The notes below the pieces were generated by a model. That model did no database searches. It was given only the letters and a program-made list of their open reading frames with translations, and had not been told where the DNA came from. 64,000 bases of DNA from Microbacterium oxydans (lineage in GTDB: Bacteria > Actinomycetota > Actinomycetes > Actinomycetales > Microbacteriaceae). The position numbers and the translations under genes were made by a program. Shown here one piece after another: positions 42,349-51,246 of the stretch. The stretch lies in the NCBI RefSeq assembly GCF_000956405.1, contig NZ_JYIV01000020.1, positions 62,001 to 126,000 of the forward strand, read 5' to 3'. How positions within the stretch are numbered: the stretch's first letter is position 1; the number at the start of each line of letters is the position of its first letter.

Positions 42349-45300
42349 TCAGGCCTGGGTGCGGCGTCGACGCAGGATCAGCAGCACGGCACCGCCGAGC
42401 AGCAGAGCGATCGCGAGCCCCAGCACCCACGGTGCGAGCATTCCACCGGTGAGGGCGAGCGGCGTCAGCACCGGGTTCTCCGTCGTGCTGGGCGGCGGCG
42501 TGATCGTCTCACCGCCGGGAGGCGTGGCCGTGCCCACGGCCGCGTTGCGGAGAGTCGCACCTGCCGCGTTCGCATGCACGGTCACGGAGTACGTGATCGT
42601 CACACTCTCACCCTCGGCGAGGCTGCCCGTCCAGCGCAGCTGCGTACCGTCGACCACGGGTGCTGCCACCGTCCGCTCGCCGACGACCGCGGTCGCCCCG
42701 GGCTTCAGATCGGCGTGCCGCAGCACTCCGGAGAGGTCATCCGTGATGACGACCTCGTCCAGGCCCGTCTCACCCGTGTTGGTGCCGACGAGCGTGTAGG
42801 TGACGGTGCTGCCGGTGGCGACGGCCGTGCCCGATCCCGGGTTCGCGGTCTTGACGAATGCGAAGCCGGGGGTGCCGACCGGGTTCTCGGTCGTCACGGG
42901 CGGAGGCGTGAGCTCACCACCACCGGGCGGGGTGGCGGTACCTGCGACCTTGTTCGCGATCGTCGCGCCGCCCGCGTCGCCGTTCACGGTCACCGAGTAG
43001 GTGATCGTGACGCGCTGTCCGATGGCGAGCGCACCCGTCCAGGTGAGTCCGTCACCGTCGACCACAGGGGCGGCAGCGAAGCCGTCGACCACGGTCGCCG
43101 TGGCGTCGCCGTTGTAGGCGGCATGGTCGAGCACGCCGGACAGGTCGTCGCTGATGCGCACGGGGTCCAGCGCCGTCTCACCGGTGTTCACGCCGGTCAC
43201 CGTGTAGGTGATGACGCTGCCGGGGTCGACCCTGGTGCCCGAGGCGGGATCAGCCGACTTGCGCAGCTCGAAGCCGGGCTCGTTGACCGGGTGCTCCGTC
43301 GTCGCCGGAGGGGTCTCGATCGGGGGCACTCCGCCCGGCGGGGTCGCCGAGCCTGAGGCCGAGTTCTCGAGGACGGTGCCACCGGCGTCGGCCTTCACGG
43401 TCACCGAGTAGGTGAGCGTGACGGTCTCTCCGACCTGGAGCGCGCCCGTCCACGACAGACGCTCACCGGCGACGGCGGGTGCCGCCGCCGCGGTGTTCCC
43501 GATCATGGCCGTCGCGTCGCCGTTGTAGTCGGCGTGTGCGAGGACTCCGGAGAGGTCGTCGGTGATGGCGACGGGATCGAGCACTGTCTCGCCGGTGTTC
43601 ACGCCCGTCACGGTGTACGTGATGACGCTGCCGGGGTCGACCGCGGTGCCCGCTGCCGGATCGGCGCTCTTCGAGACCGAGAATCCGGGCACGTTCACGG
43701 CGTTCGTCGTGGTGCCGGGCGGAGGGGTGATCTCCTCGCCTCCCGGCGGGGTCGCCGTCGCCGTCGCACTGTTCTCGATCACGGAGCCGACGCCTTCGGC
43801 CTTCACGGTCACGGAATACGTGACCGTGACGGTCTGACCGACCGCGAGGGCGCCCGACCAGCTGAGCTTCGCGGCGTCGAACGCCACTGCTCCTGCCGGC
43901 GCTCCGGCGATCACCGCGGCGGCGTCCTGGTTGTAGGACGCGTAGGGCAGCACCTTGGAGAGGTCGTCCGTGATCGCGACCGGGTCGAGCGCCGTCTGGC
44001 CGGTGTTGACGCCGGTCAGGGTGTACGTGATCACGTCACCGGGATCCACGGCCGTCCCTGCGACGGGATCGGCCGTCTTGGCGAACGTGAAGCCGGGCTG
44101 GTTGACCGGGTGCTCGGTGGTCGCCGGCGGGGGCGTGATCGGCGTGCCAGGGGTCGTCGGGCTCTCCGGGTCGCTCGGATCCGTGGGGATCAGCGGGGTC
44201 GCCGTACCGGTCACCGTGTTGGCGATCGTCTCGCCGCCCGCGTTCGCGTCGACCGTCACCGAGTAGGTGATGACGACGTTCTGACCCGGACGCAGCGTGC
44301 CGCTCCAGGACAGGGCTCCGTCTGCCACGCGGGCGTCGCCGCGGGTGGCCTGGACGTCGTCGTTGTACGAGGCGTGGGCCAGCGCAGGGCGCAGGTCATC
44401 GGCGATCGAGGCAGGGTCGAGCACGGTGTCTCCCGTGTTCGTGCCCGTGACGGTGTAGGTGATGACGCTGCCGGGGTCGACGCGCGTGCCCGTCGCCGGG
44501 TCGGCCGACTTCGCCACCGTGAAGCCGGGGGTGGCGACCGGGTGCTCCGTGGTGGAGGGCGGAGGCGTCACCGGGGTGCCCGGCGTGGTCGGGCTCTCAG
44601 GGTCGGTCGGGTCGGTCGGGATGAGAGGGGTTCCCTCACCCGTGACGGTGTTGCGCAGCAGCACACCCGTCGCGTCCTGGTCCACCGTGACCGTGTAGGT
44701 GATGGTCACACGCGCACCGGGAGCGAGCGCGCCCGTCCAGGTCAGCGTCGTGCCGGCGATGTCGACCGCGCCGGTCGAGGCCGTCACATCGCCGTTGTAC
44801 TGTGCGTGCGCCAGCACGGCGGACAGGTCGTCGACGATCGTCGCGGGGTCGAGGGCGGTGTTGCCCGTGTTGACGCCGGAGATCGTGTAGGTGATGGTGT
44901 CGCCCGCGCGCACGGCGGTGCCGGAGGCGGGATCGGCGGACTTCGTCACCTCGAAGCCGGTGTCCACCACCGGGTGGTTCGTCTCCACCGCGGGAGGGAC
45001 GATGGGCGTGCCCGGGGTCGTGGGACCGTCGGGGTCGCTCGGGTCCACCGGGATGCGAGGCGTGGCCGTGCCGGTGGCGGTGTTGTGCAGCAGTGCCTTC
45101 TGGACATCCGCATCGACCGTCACGGTGTAGCGGATGACGACGGACTCGCCGCGCGGAACGGCACCGGTCCAGGTGAGCGTGGTGCCGGAGACGGAGGCGG
45201 ATCCGCGGCTCGCGGTCACGTCTTCGTTGTAGGCGGCGCTGTCGAGCACACCGGACAGGTCGTCGACGATCCTCGCCGGGTCGAGGTCGGTGTCACCGGT

Positions 45301-47544
45301 GTTGGTGCCGGTGATGGTGTACGTGATGGTGTCACCGGCGGAGACGGCCGTGCCCGAGGCGGGGTCGGCCGACTTGCTGATCGTGAAGCCCGAGCCGACG
45401 ACCGGGTGCTCGGTGGTCGTCGTCGGCGGGACGATCGGCTCGCCCGGCACCTGCGGGCCCTCGGGGTCACCGGGCTTCGGAGTGGTCGGCGTCGCCGTGC
45501 CGCTGACGGTGTTCTTCAGGACCTTGCCGGACGTCTCGGGTCCGACGGTGACGGAGTAGGTGATGGTCACGGCCTGTCCCGGCTGCAGCGCGCCGGTCCA
45601 CGAGAGGGAGTTTCCGTTGATCGTCGCCGCGCCTGAGGTCACCGGGGTTCCCCCGACGGTGGTCGCGATGTCGGAGTTGTAGGTGGTGTGGGCCAGCACA
45701 CCCGACAGGTCGTCGGCGATCGATGCGGGGTTCAGGACGGTCGCGCCGGTGTTGGTTCCGGTGACCGTGTACGTGATGACCTGACCGGGCTCCACGACGG
45801 TGCCCGATGCCGGGTCGGCGGTCTTGACCACCGTGTACCCCGCCACGGGGTGCTCGGTCGTGACGGTCGGCGGAGTGGGCGGAGGAAGGGTGCCCGGCGG
45901 GGTGCCGGAGGCGGTGACGCTGTTGGCGATCCGCTCACCCTCTGCGCCCTCGTCGACGATCACCGAGTAGGTGATGGTGACCACCTGGCCGGGCTCGAGC
46001 GCGCCGGTCCAGGCGAGGTCGTCACCGGTGACGGTCGCGGCCCCGGAGGTGACGGTGGTTCCGTCGATCTTCGTGGCGATGTCGCCCTGGTACGTCGCGG
46101 CCGTGAACACGCCGGAGAGGTCGTCGGCCACCCGCACGGGGTCGAGGCGCGTGTTGCCGGTGTTCTCCGCCTCGACTGTGTAGGTGATGCGCTGGCCGAC
46201 CTGCACGGGCGCGCCCGGGGCCGGGTCGGAGGTCTTGCGCAGCGCCAGATCCGGGGCGAGGCGGACATTGGTGAACGTGCACGTGACGTCGGTGCCGAGC
46301 GAACCGGAGGGCTGGGTCACCTGACCGTCAGCGGTCACGGCGACCGGCACTGTGGAACCGTCCGGATTGACCTGGACGCAGACCAAGGACTCGGCGTATC
46401 TCGTGCGATCCGTCGTGCCGGACGCGGCCTCGCTCAGACGGAAGACGTCGCCCTGGTTGGTGAACACGGGGCCGGCGTAGTCGGGCTGCAGTCCGGTGCG
46501 CTCACCGCGCGTGACGGCGTCGGTCTGGGGGACCTGATACCCGGTGGGCGACTGCACGCGCAGGGCGAACTGATCCGTGGGCAGGTGGCGCCCCTCCGGG
46601 AGGTCCTTCTTCAGCGTGAGGGTGTTCGGGAACGTGCAGCTCGCCATGTCGGTGGGCTGGAAGGTTCCGAGCGAGGTCGTGTTGACAGTGGTGCCACGCG
46701 GCAGGTCGACCTCGATGATGCGGTTTCCGCCACCGGACACCGAGACGAAGATGTGGCCGAGGTTTCCGAACGCGATGCCGTTGCCCTGGACGCCCGCACC
46801 CATGTCGTGCACCTGCTTGGCGTCGATCGTGGCGGTGCTGGGGGTGAGCGAGGTGGGCAGGTCGGAGGAGTAGATGAAGTTGTCGGCCACGAGCACAAGC
46901 TGACCCGAGGCGCTGAACGCCATGTCGCCGTTCGCCCCGAAGGCGCTGCTGCCCGCGGTCGGGCGAAGCGTGCCCACCTGCACGAAGGTCTGCGGCGTGA
47001 CGCTCTCGTTCCAGGCGTAGAGGTTGATGGCACCGCTCACCGTGCCGCTGGCGAAGTAGTAGACGCCCGTCACCGGGTGCACGGCGCCGCGCAGCACCGA
47101 CGAGTTCAACGAGAACGTCGTGACGGCCGTGGTGTCGGTCACCCGATCGTGCTTGGCGAGCGTCTTCGTGCCGGCGGCGTTGGTGACGGTGTACGCGTAG
47201 CGGCCGTTCGAGGAGATGCCGAGGGCGTTGTTGGAGTGGTTGACGCCGAGCGTGGTGGCACCGAGCGTTCCACCGTTGCCGGGTGCGCCCTGATCGTTCA
47301 CGACGAACTCGCGCACCTCGGTGGCGCTCTGGACGTACACCGCTCCGGGCGTGCAGAGGAACGGATCAGCCGCGGCGGCAGGAGCGGCGGTCAGGGTTCC
47401 GCCGATGAAGACCATCGACGAGGCGACGAGCGCCGTGCTGACGGCGCTCCCGATCAGCTTCTTCGCACGGCCCCGCCAGCGGCTGAGCCGCTCGGACGGA
47501 AGGCCATCGGATGTGTGGTCCTTGCGGGCAACACGGAATCCCAT
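42349..47544 (-). CDS. Giant DUF11-repeat cell-wall surface protein with LALTG anchor
   Basis: 1731 aa. A long signal peptide (basic head RWRGRAKKL, then VSTALVASSMVFIGGTL) leads to a ~290-residue domain with WD/propeller-like beta content, then a ~110-residue Ig-like domain (FTNVRL at its end), nine DUF11 repeats of about 135-145 aa, and the sorting signal LALTG, a hydrophobic helix and LRRRRTQA. Repeats share the pattern SADPASGT, ITYTVTG.NTG, DDLSGVL and ITYSVTV, joined by TTEHPV linkers rich in Pro. Such proteins form extended stalks on the cell surface; adhesion is a fair guess. ATG 47544 is chosen because GGGGAGA lies 6 nt upstream; the two upstream in-frame ATGs have weaker sites. Confidence 0.9.
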   Translation of the reverse strand: MGFRVARKDHTSDGLPSERLSRWRGRAKKLIGSAVSTALVASSMVFIGGTLTAAPAAAADPFLCTPGAVYVQSATEVREFVVNDQGAPGNGGTLGATTLGVNHSNNALGISSNGRYAYTVTNAAGTKTLAKHDRVTDTTAVTTFSLNSSVLRGAVHPVTGVYYFASGTVSGAINLYAWNESVTPQTFVQVGTLRPTAGSSAFGANGDMAFSASGQLVLVADNFIYSSDLPTSLTPSTATIDAKQVHDMGAGVQGNGIAFGNLGHIFVSVSGGGNRIIEVDLPRGTTVNTTSLGTFQPTDMASCTFPNTLTLKKDLPEGRHLPTDQFALRVQSPTGYQVPQTDAVTRGERTGLQPDYAGPVFTNQGDVFRLSEAASGTTDRTRYAESLVCVQVNPDGSTVPVAVTADGQVTQPSGSLGTDVTCTFTNVRLAPDLALRKTSDPAPGAPVQVGQRITYTVEAENTGNTRLDPVRVADDLSGVFTAATYQGDIATKIDGTTVTSGAATVTGDDLAWTGALEPGQVVTITYSVIVDEGAEGERIANSVTASGTPPGTLPPPTPPTVTTEHPVAGYTVVKTADPASGTVVEPGQVITYTVTGTNTGATVLNPASIADDLSGVLAHTTYNSDIATTVGGTPVTSGAATINGNSLSWTGALQPGQAVTITYSVTVGPETSGKVLKNTVSGTATPTTPKPGDPEGPQVPGEPIVPPTTTTEHPVVGSGFTISKSADPASGTAVSAGDTITYTITGTNTGDTDLDPARIVDDLSGVLDSAAYNEDVTASRGSASVSGTTLTWTGAVPRGESVVIRYTVTVDADVQKALLHNTATGTATPRIPVDPSDPDGPTTPGTPIVPPAVETNHPVVDTGFEVTKSADPASGTAVRAGDTITYTISGVNTGNTALDPATIVDDLSAVLAHAQYNGDVTASTGAVDIAGTTLTWTGALAPGARVTITYTVTVDQDATGVLLRNTVTGEGTPLIPTDPTDPESPTTPGTPVTPPPSTTEHPVATPGFTVAKSADPATGTRVDPGSVITYTVTGTNTGDTVLDPASIADDLRPALAHASYNDDVQATRGDARVADGALSWSGTLRPGQNVVITYSVTVDANAGGETIANTVTGTATPLIPTDPSDPESPTTPGTPITPPPATTEHPVNQPGFTFAKTADPVAGTAVDPGDVITYTLTGVNTGQTALDPVAITDDLSKVLPYASYNQDAAAVIAGAPAGAVAFDAAKLSWSGALAVGQTVTVTYSVTVKAEGVGSVIENSATATATPPGGEEITPPPGTTTNAVNVPGFSVSKSADPAAGTAVDPGSVITYTVTGVNTGETVLDPVAITDDLSGVLAHADYNGDATAMIGNTAAAAPAVAGERLSWTGALQVGETVTLTYSVTVKADAGGTVLENSASGSATPPGGVPPIETPPATTEHPVNEPGFELRKSADPASGTRVDPGSVITYTVTGVNTGETALDPVRISDDLSGVLDHAAYNGDATATVVDGFAAAPVVDGDGLTWTGALAIGQRVTITYSVTVNGDAGGATIANKVAGTATPPGGGELTPPPVTTENPVGTPGFAFVKTANPGSGTAVATGSTVTYTLVGTNTGETGLDEVVITDDLSGVLRHADLKPGATAVVGERTVAAPVVDGTQLRWTGSLAEGESVTITYSVTVHANAAGATLRNAAVGTATPPGGETITPPPSTTENPVLTPLALTGGMLAPWVLGLAIALLLGGAVLLILRRRRTQA
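42470..46251. repeat. Nine tandem DUF11-encoding repeats of about 420 bp
   Basis: The coding region of repeats 1-9 runs from 46251 down to about 42470. Repeats 3-5 share long Asp/Pro/Ser linkers (PTDPSDPESPTTPGTP), and repeats 6-9 carry a shorter linker with PPGG. This suggests two expansion events. Similar DNA repeats could recombine. Confidence 0.85.
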
Positions 47545-47787
47545 GACTGTCTCCCCATTCATCGCTTCACCGCTGCGCGTTCGCACACGGAAGCCCCCGC
47601 CCCCTCAGGCGACCGCCGAGCACCACTCGGGCATGGTGAACTCGGTCCGGGCCACCGCCAGCCTGGCCTGGCCGCGAGGTGCGTTCCGGACGACCCCAGG
47701 ATTTTCACCCCGACTTTTCACCCCATCACCCCCCGACCTACGGCACCATCGACCCCTGACTCACGTCCACCTGGGCGCCAGGTTCCC
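47545..47787. promoter_or_regulatory. Upstream region of the giant DUF11 gene
   Basis: Intergenic, no gene. Two identical 10-mers TTTTCACCCC (47702-47711 and 47715-47724) lie 13 bp apart, about 160 nt before the start codon. They read GGGGTGAAAA on the gene's strand and may be a regulator site. A -35/-10 pair cannot be called with confidence. Confidence 0.4.
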
Positions 47788-47815
47788 GGGGCGGAGCTGA
47801 TTCAGCTCCGACCCC
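47788..47815 (-). terminator. Terminator hairpin after the FtsX-type permease gene
   Basis: Stem GGGG/CCCC plus a perfect 9-bp inner stem (47792-47800 and 47802-47810) with a 1-nt loop and a single bulge. It lies 36 nt downstream of the permease stop on the minus strand. Confidence 0.65.
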
Positions 47816-47851
47816 AGCAATCGCGGAGTCCGCACCCCTCTTCGATGCCGC

Positions 47852-50371
47852 CTACTGGCGCGACCCGATCTCGTCGATCGGACGCGTGCGCATGGTCGCA
47901 GCGGTCCCGATCCGCATGGCCGCCAGGGCGAGGGCGCCCATCGCACCGATGATCGTGAGCGACCCCAGCACGGGCAGCACGGGCAGCGGCTGCCCCGAGA
48001 TGCCCATGCTCACACCGATGAGCGGAGGGATCGCGACCACGACACCGAATACCATCGCGATCACCGCGACCAGCACGGCCTCGATCCGCATCATCGCGCG
48101 CACCTGCCCACGCGAGGATCCGATCAGCTGCAGCAGAGCCAGCTCGCGCGTGCGCTCTCCCGTCGCCATCACGAGCGTGTTCACCACGGCGATCGCGATG
48201 TAGCCGAGGATCACGAGCAGGGCGATGAGGTTGACCCACCCGTTCTGCGCCTGTGCTCCCGCCCCCGCGGCCTCCTGCCCAGAGCCTTCGCTCACGAGCA
48301 GACCGCTCGCACCCAACGCTGCACGGACCCCGTCCGTTACGCCCGCGTCGACCGCCACGAGCGCGAAGGCATCGAGGCCTGCCGTGGTGTGGCTCCTGAC
48401 CGCATCGGCGGCCATGGTGAGATCGCCGAAGCCGAGACCGCGCTCGTACACCGCGACGACTGCGGCCTCGAAGGGCGAACCGTCGCCCAGGTATCCGATG
48501 ACCGTTCCGCCGATGTCCAGACCAAGCGCCTGCGCGGCATCCGTGCTCACCGCGACCGTGGTGGTGCCGTCGAGCTGCGCGAGCGCCCCCTCCCGCACCC
48601 GCAGATCGAGGCTGTTCGCGATGTTCGTCGGATCGATGCCCTGCAGCACGTGCTCGTCTCGTTGAAGCTTGCCTTCGAAATCGAAGGAGTCCACCACCGC
48701 CGCGCTGAGGGCGACCCCCGAGACCTCGGTCACCCCTGGTGTCTCGCGGATGGCCTCGATCATGTCGGGCGAGAGGCCCGCCGGGGCCGTCACGCGCAGG
48801 TCGGCGATCACGCCGGCTGTGGCCTGCGTCGCCGCCTCGGCCGCGATGATCGACGGCGCCCCGATCTGCACGAGACCCAGCCCGATGCCGAGGGCGATCG
48901 GCAGGATCGCGGAGGCGAGGCGCCTGCTGTTCGCCGCGGCGTTCGCCGAAGCGAGGAAGCCGGCGGATGAGAGCCGACGCAGCACCGTTCCGATCAGGCG
49001 GACGCTCAGCGCCACCAGCCACGGGCCGAGCACCGCCAACGCGACGATCAGCAGCATGGCTGCACCGGCCGCCGCACCGGCCGCGATCTGTCCGCGCACC
49101 ACGAGCGGCACGGTCGAGACCGAGATGCCCGCGGCGGCGAGCACGATGCCGGTGATGATGCGTGGCAGTCCGATGGCGGGCGCACCCGTCGCCGACTCCC
49201 GCAGCGCCTCGACCGGGTCGAGCTTCGCGACCCGGGCGGCGGCGATGCGCGCAGCGCCCCAGGCGGAGGCGAGCACGAGCAGCACCGCTCCGACCGCAGG
49301 AAGCGGCCCGACCGCCAGCGCGAAGTCGCCCGGGATCACACCCCCGGCCACGAAGGCCGACTGCAGCGCGGTCGACAGCAGGTATCCCGGCACGATGCCG
49401 AGCAGCACGGCGACCGCCGACACCCACAGCACCTCACGGGCGACGAGCGCGTGCACCTGGGAGGGGCTCGCACCGACCGCCCGCAGCAGGGCATAGTCAC
49501 GACGACGCGACTGCACCGACAGCGACAGCGTGCCCGCCACGATGAACATCGCCACGAGGATGCAGGTGCCGACGAACGCGCTGCCGATGGCCACGAGCGT
49601 GGACCGCGCCGCGCCCGAGTCGAGGAACTCCACGTCGCCGCGCGCGTCACCCGTGCGGGCGACCAGGTCGGGGTAGGCCTCGTGGATCGCGGTCGCCGTC
49701 TGCTCGGGATCCACCCCGGAGGCGAACACGCCGAGAGCCCGCGCGGCACCCCCGTGCGGGTCGAGCTGGTCGATGCGACGCTCGCTCAGGAAGACATGTG
49801 CGCCCCGTTCGGGTGCGACCGGAGCGGCGACCTCGCCGACGACGCGGTACTCCGACGGCACGCCGCCGTGGGCCAGGACGACCGTGTCGCCCACGGCACG
49901 ACCGCTGCCGGCCGTGACGACGACCTCATCCGCCGCCGCCGGTTCCTGCCCCTCGTGCAGCTCGAAGCCGGTCAGCGCCGTGGCGGGCCAGGGGTGCGCC
50001 TCGACCACGACGGCACCGGCCGCATCCGCTTCCTGCACGACGAGAGGAACCGTGACGTCGGCGACGACGCGGTCGACTCCCGGAAGGGCGGCGATGTCGC
50101 GCACCGCGTCGACCGGCAGCGGCGCGCGCTCCCGCAGCGGAACCGGCAGGTCCTCCGGCACATCCACCTGCTGTGGCGCACCGACCACGACGTCGACCGC
50201 GGAGTAGCGCTCGGGCGCCAGCCCTCCGCGCATGCCGGATTCGACGAGCACGCCGAGGCCTGTCACCAGTGCGCTCGCGACGAACACCGCGACCGCTACG
50301 CCGACGAAGCTTCCGCGGTGGTGGCGAAGATCGGCACCGACGAGCCGGCCCAGGCCCAGCGAGCCCGACAT
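47852..50371 (-). CDS. FtsX-like ABC transporter permease (two FtsX domains)
   Basis: 839 aa. An N-terminal membrane helix (about 15-40), a large extracytoplasmic domain, three helices with a first FtsX segment (LSVQSRRRDYALLRAVGASP) and then a second set with ERTRELALLQLIGSSRGQVR and three helices. So two FtsX domains lie in one chain, giving about eight to ten helices. The ATG overlaps the ATPase stop (ATGA). Such permeases with their ATPase export or extract lipids or peptides and often confer peptide-antibiotic resistance. The divergent NarL-type two-component genes are the probable regulators. Confidence 0.92.
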   Translation of the reverse strand: MSGSLGLGRLVGADLRHHRGSFVGVAVAVFVASALVTGLGVLVESGMRGGLAPERYSAVDVVVGAPQQVDVPEDLPVPLRERAPLPVDAVRDIAALPGVDRVVADVTVPLVVQEADAAGAVVVEAHPWPATALTGFELHEGQEPAAADEVVVTAGSGRAVGDTVVLAHGGVPSEYRVVGEVAAPVAPERGAHVFLSERRIDQLDPHGGAARALGVFASGVDPEQTATAIHEAYPDLVARTGDARGDVEFLDSGAARSTLVAIGSAFVGTCILVAMFIVAGTLSLSVQSRRRDYALLRAVGASPSQVHALVAREVLWVSAVAVLLGIVPGYLLSTALQSAFVAGGVIPGDFALAVGPLPAVGAVLLVLASAWGAARIAAARVAKLDPVEALRESATGAPAIGLPRIITGIVLAAAGISVSTVPLVVRGQIAAGAAAGAAMLLIVALAVLGPWLVALSVRLIGTVLRRLSSAGFLASANAAANSRRLASAILPIALGIGLGLVQIGAPSIIAAEAATQATAGVIADLRVTAPAGLSPDMIEAIRETPGVTEVSGVALSAAVVDSFDFEGKLQRDEHVLQGIDPTNIANSLDLRVREGALAQLDGTTTVAVSTDAAQALGLDIGGTVIGYLGDGSPFEAAVVAVYERGLGFGDLTMAADAVRSHTTAGLDAFALVAVDAGVTDGVRAALGASGLLVSEGSGQEAAGAGAQAQNGWVNLIALLVILGYIAIAVVNTLVMATGERTRELALLQLIGSSRGQVRAMMRIEAVLVAVIAMVFGVVVAIPPLIGVSMGISGQPLPVLPVLGSLTIIGAMGALALAAMRIGTAATMRTRPIDEIGSRQ

Positions 50372-51138
50372 CACCACTCCCCCAACGCGCTCATGCGATC
50401 GTTGATCTGCGCAGGGTCTGCACCGTCGAGATATCCCGCGAAGGCCCCGTCTGCGAGGAAGATGGTGCGATCCGCGTGCGCGGCCACCACCGGGTCGTGC
50501 GTCACGACCACGACCGTCTGGTTCAGCTCCCTGGCCGTGTGCGCGAGGAGGTCCAGGACCTGCTTGCCCGATCGGGAGTCGAGGGCGCCGGTCGGCTCGT
50601 CGCCGAACACCACATGGGGTCGGGTGATGAGCGCACGTGCGATCGCCACCCGCTGCTGCTGACCGCCGGAGAGCTCGGACGGGCGGCGGCGCCGGAACTC
50701 GGTGAGACCCACGGCGTGGAGCAGGAAGTCGAGCCACTGCGCCTCGAGACGACGGCCGCCGAGCCGCAACGGCAGCGTGATGTTGTCCTCGACGTTCAGA
50801 GCCGGCAGCAGGTTGTACGCCTGGAAGACGAATCCCACGTGATCACGACGAAAAGCCGTGAGCTGGCGCGGCTTCAGCCCCGAGATCTCGGTCCCGCCGA
50901 GGTGCACGGTGCCGCTGCTCGGCCGGTCCAGCCCCGCAGCACTGTGCAGGAGCGTGCTCTTGCCCGAGCCCGAAGGGCCCATGATCGCGGTGAAGGTGCC
51001 CTTCGCGATGGCGAGGTTCACACCCCGCAGCGCGGTCACGCGGCTGGCACCGGAGCCGTAGGTCTTGACGACGGACTGCAGCCGCAGCGCTTCGGAGGGC
51101 CGTGCGTCGATGGCCGTGGCGAGTGGTGTGGAGGTCAT
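50371..51138 (-). CDS. ABC transporter ATP-binding protein (MacB/LolD type)
   Basis: 255 aa. Walker A GPSGSGKST, Q-loop FVFQAYNLLP, signature LSGGQQQRVAIARA, Walker B VVFGDEPTGALD and the H-loop VVTHDPVV. Partner of the FtsX-like permease gene that overlaps its stop. It starts 108 nt from the divergent histidine-kinase gene. The intervening region holds a promoter for each strand in principle, but I cannot assign them firmly. Confidence 0.95.
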   Translation of the reverse strand: MTSTPLATAIDARPSEALRLQSVVKTYGSGASRVTALRGVNLAIAKGTFTAIMGPSGSGKSTLLHSAAGLDRPSSGTVHLGGTEISGLKPRQLTAFRRDHVGFVFQAYNLLPALNVEDNITLPLRLGGRRLEAQWLDFLLHAVGLTEFRRRRPSELSGGQQQRVAIARALITRPHVVFGDEPTGALDSRSGKQVLDLLAHTARELNQTVVVVTHDPVVAAHADRTIFLADGAFAGYLDGADPAQINDRMSALGEW

Positions 51139-51246
51139 GATTCGAAGCTAGGGACGGGTGGATCGGCATCCCATCCCGCCTCCTGCCGCATCGATGGTGG
51201 TGCTGGCTATACCGTGCCGTCGCGGCCGCTCGGGCAGACTGTGAGA

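Noticed and set aside
43534..45636. 700-codon plus-strand open frame inside the giant DUF11 gene
   Set aside because: Antisense shadow of the repeats; composition is repetitive Arg/Gly/Asp and the minus strand carries the recognisable DUF11 repeats.
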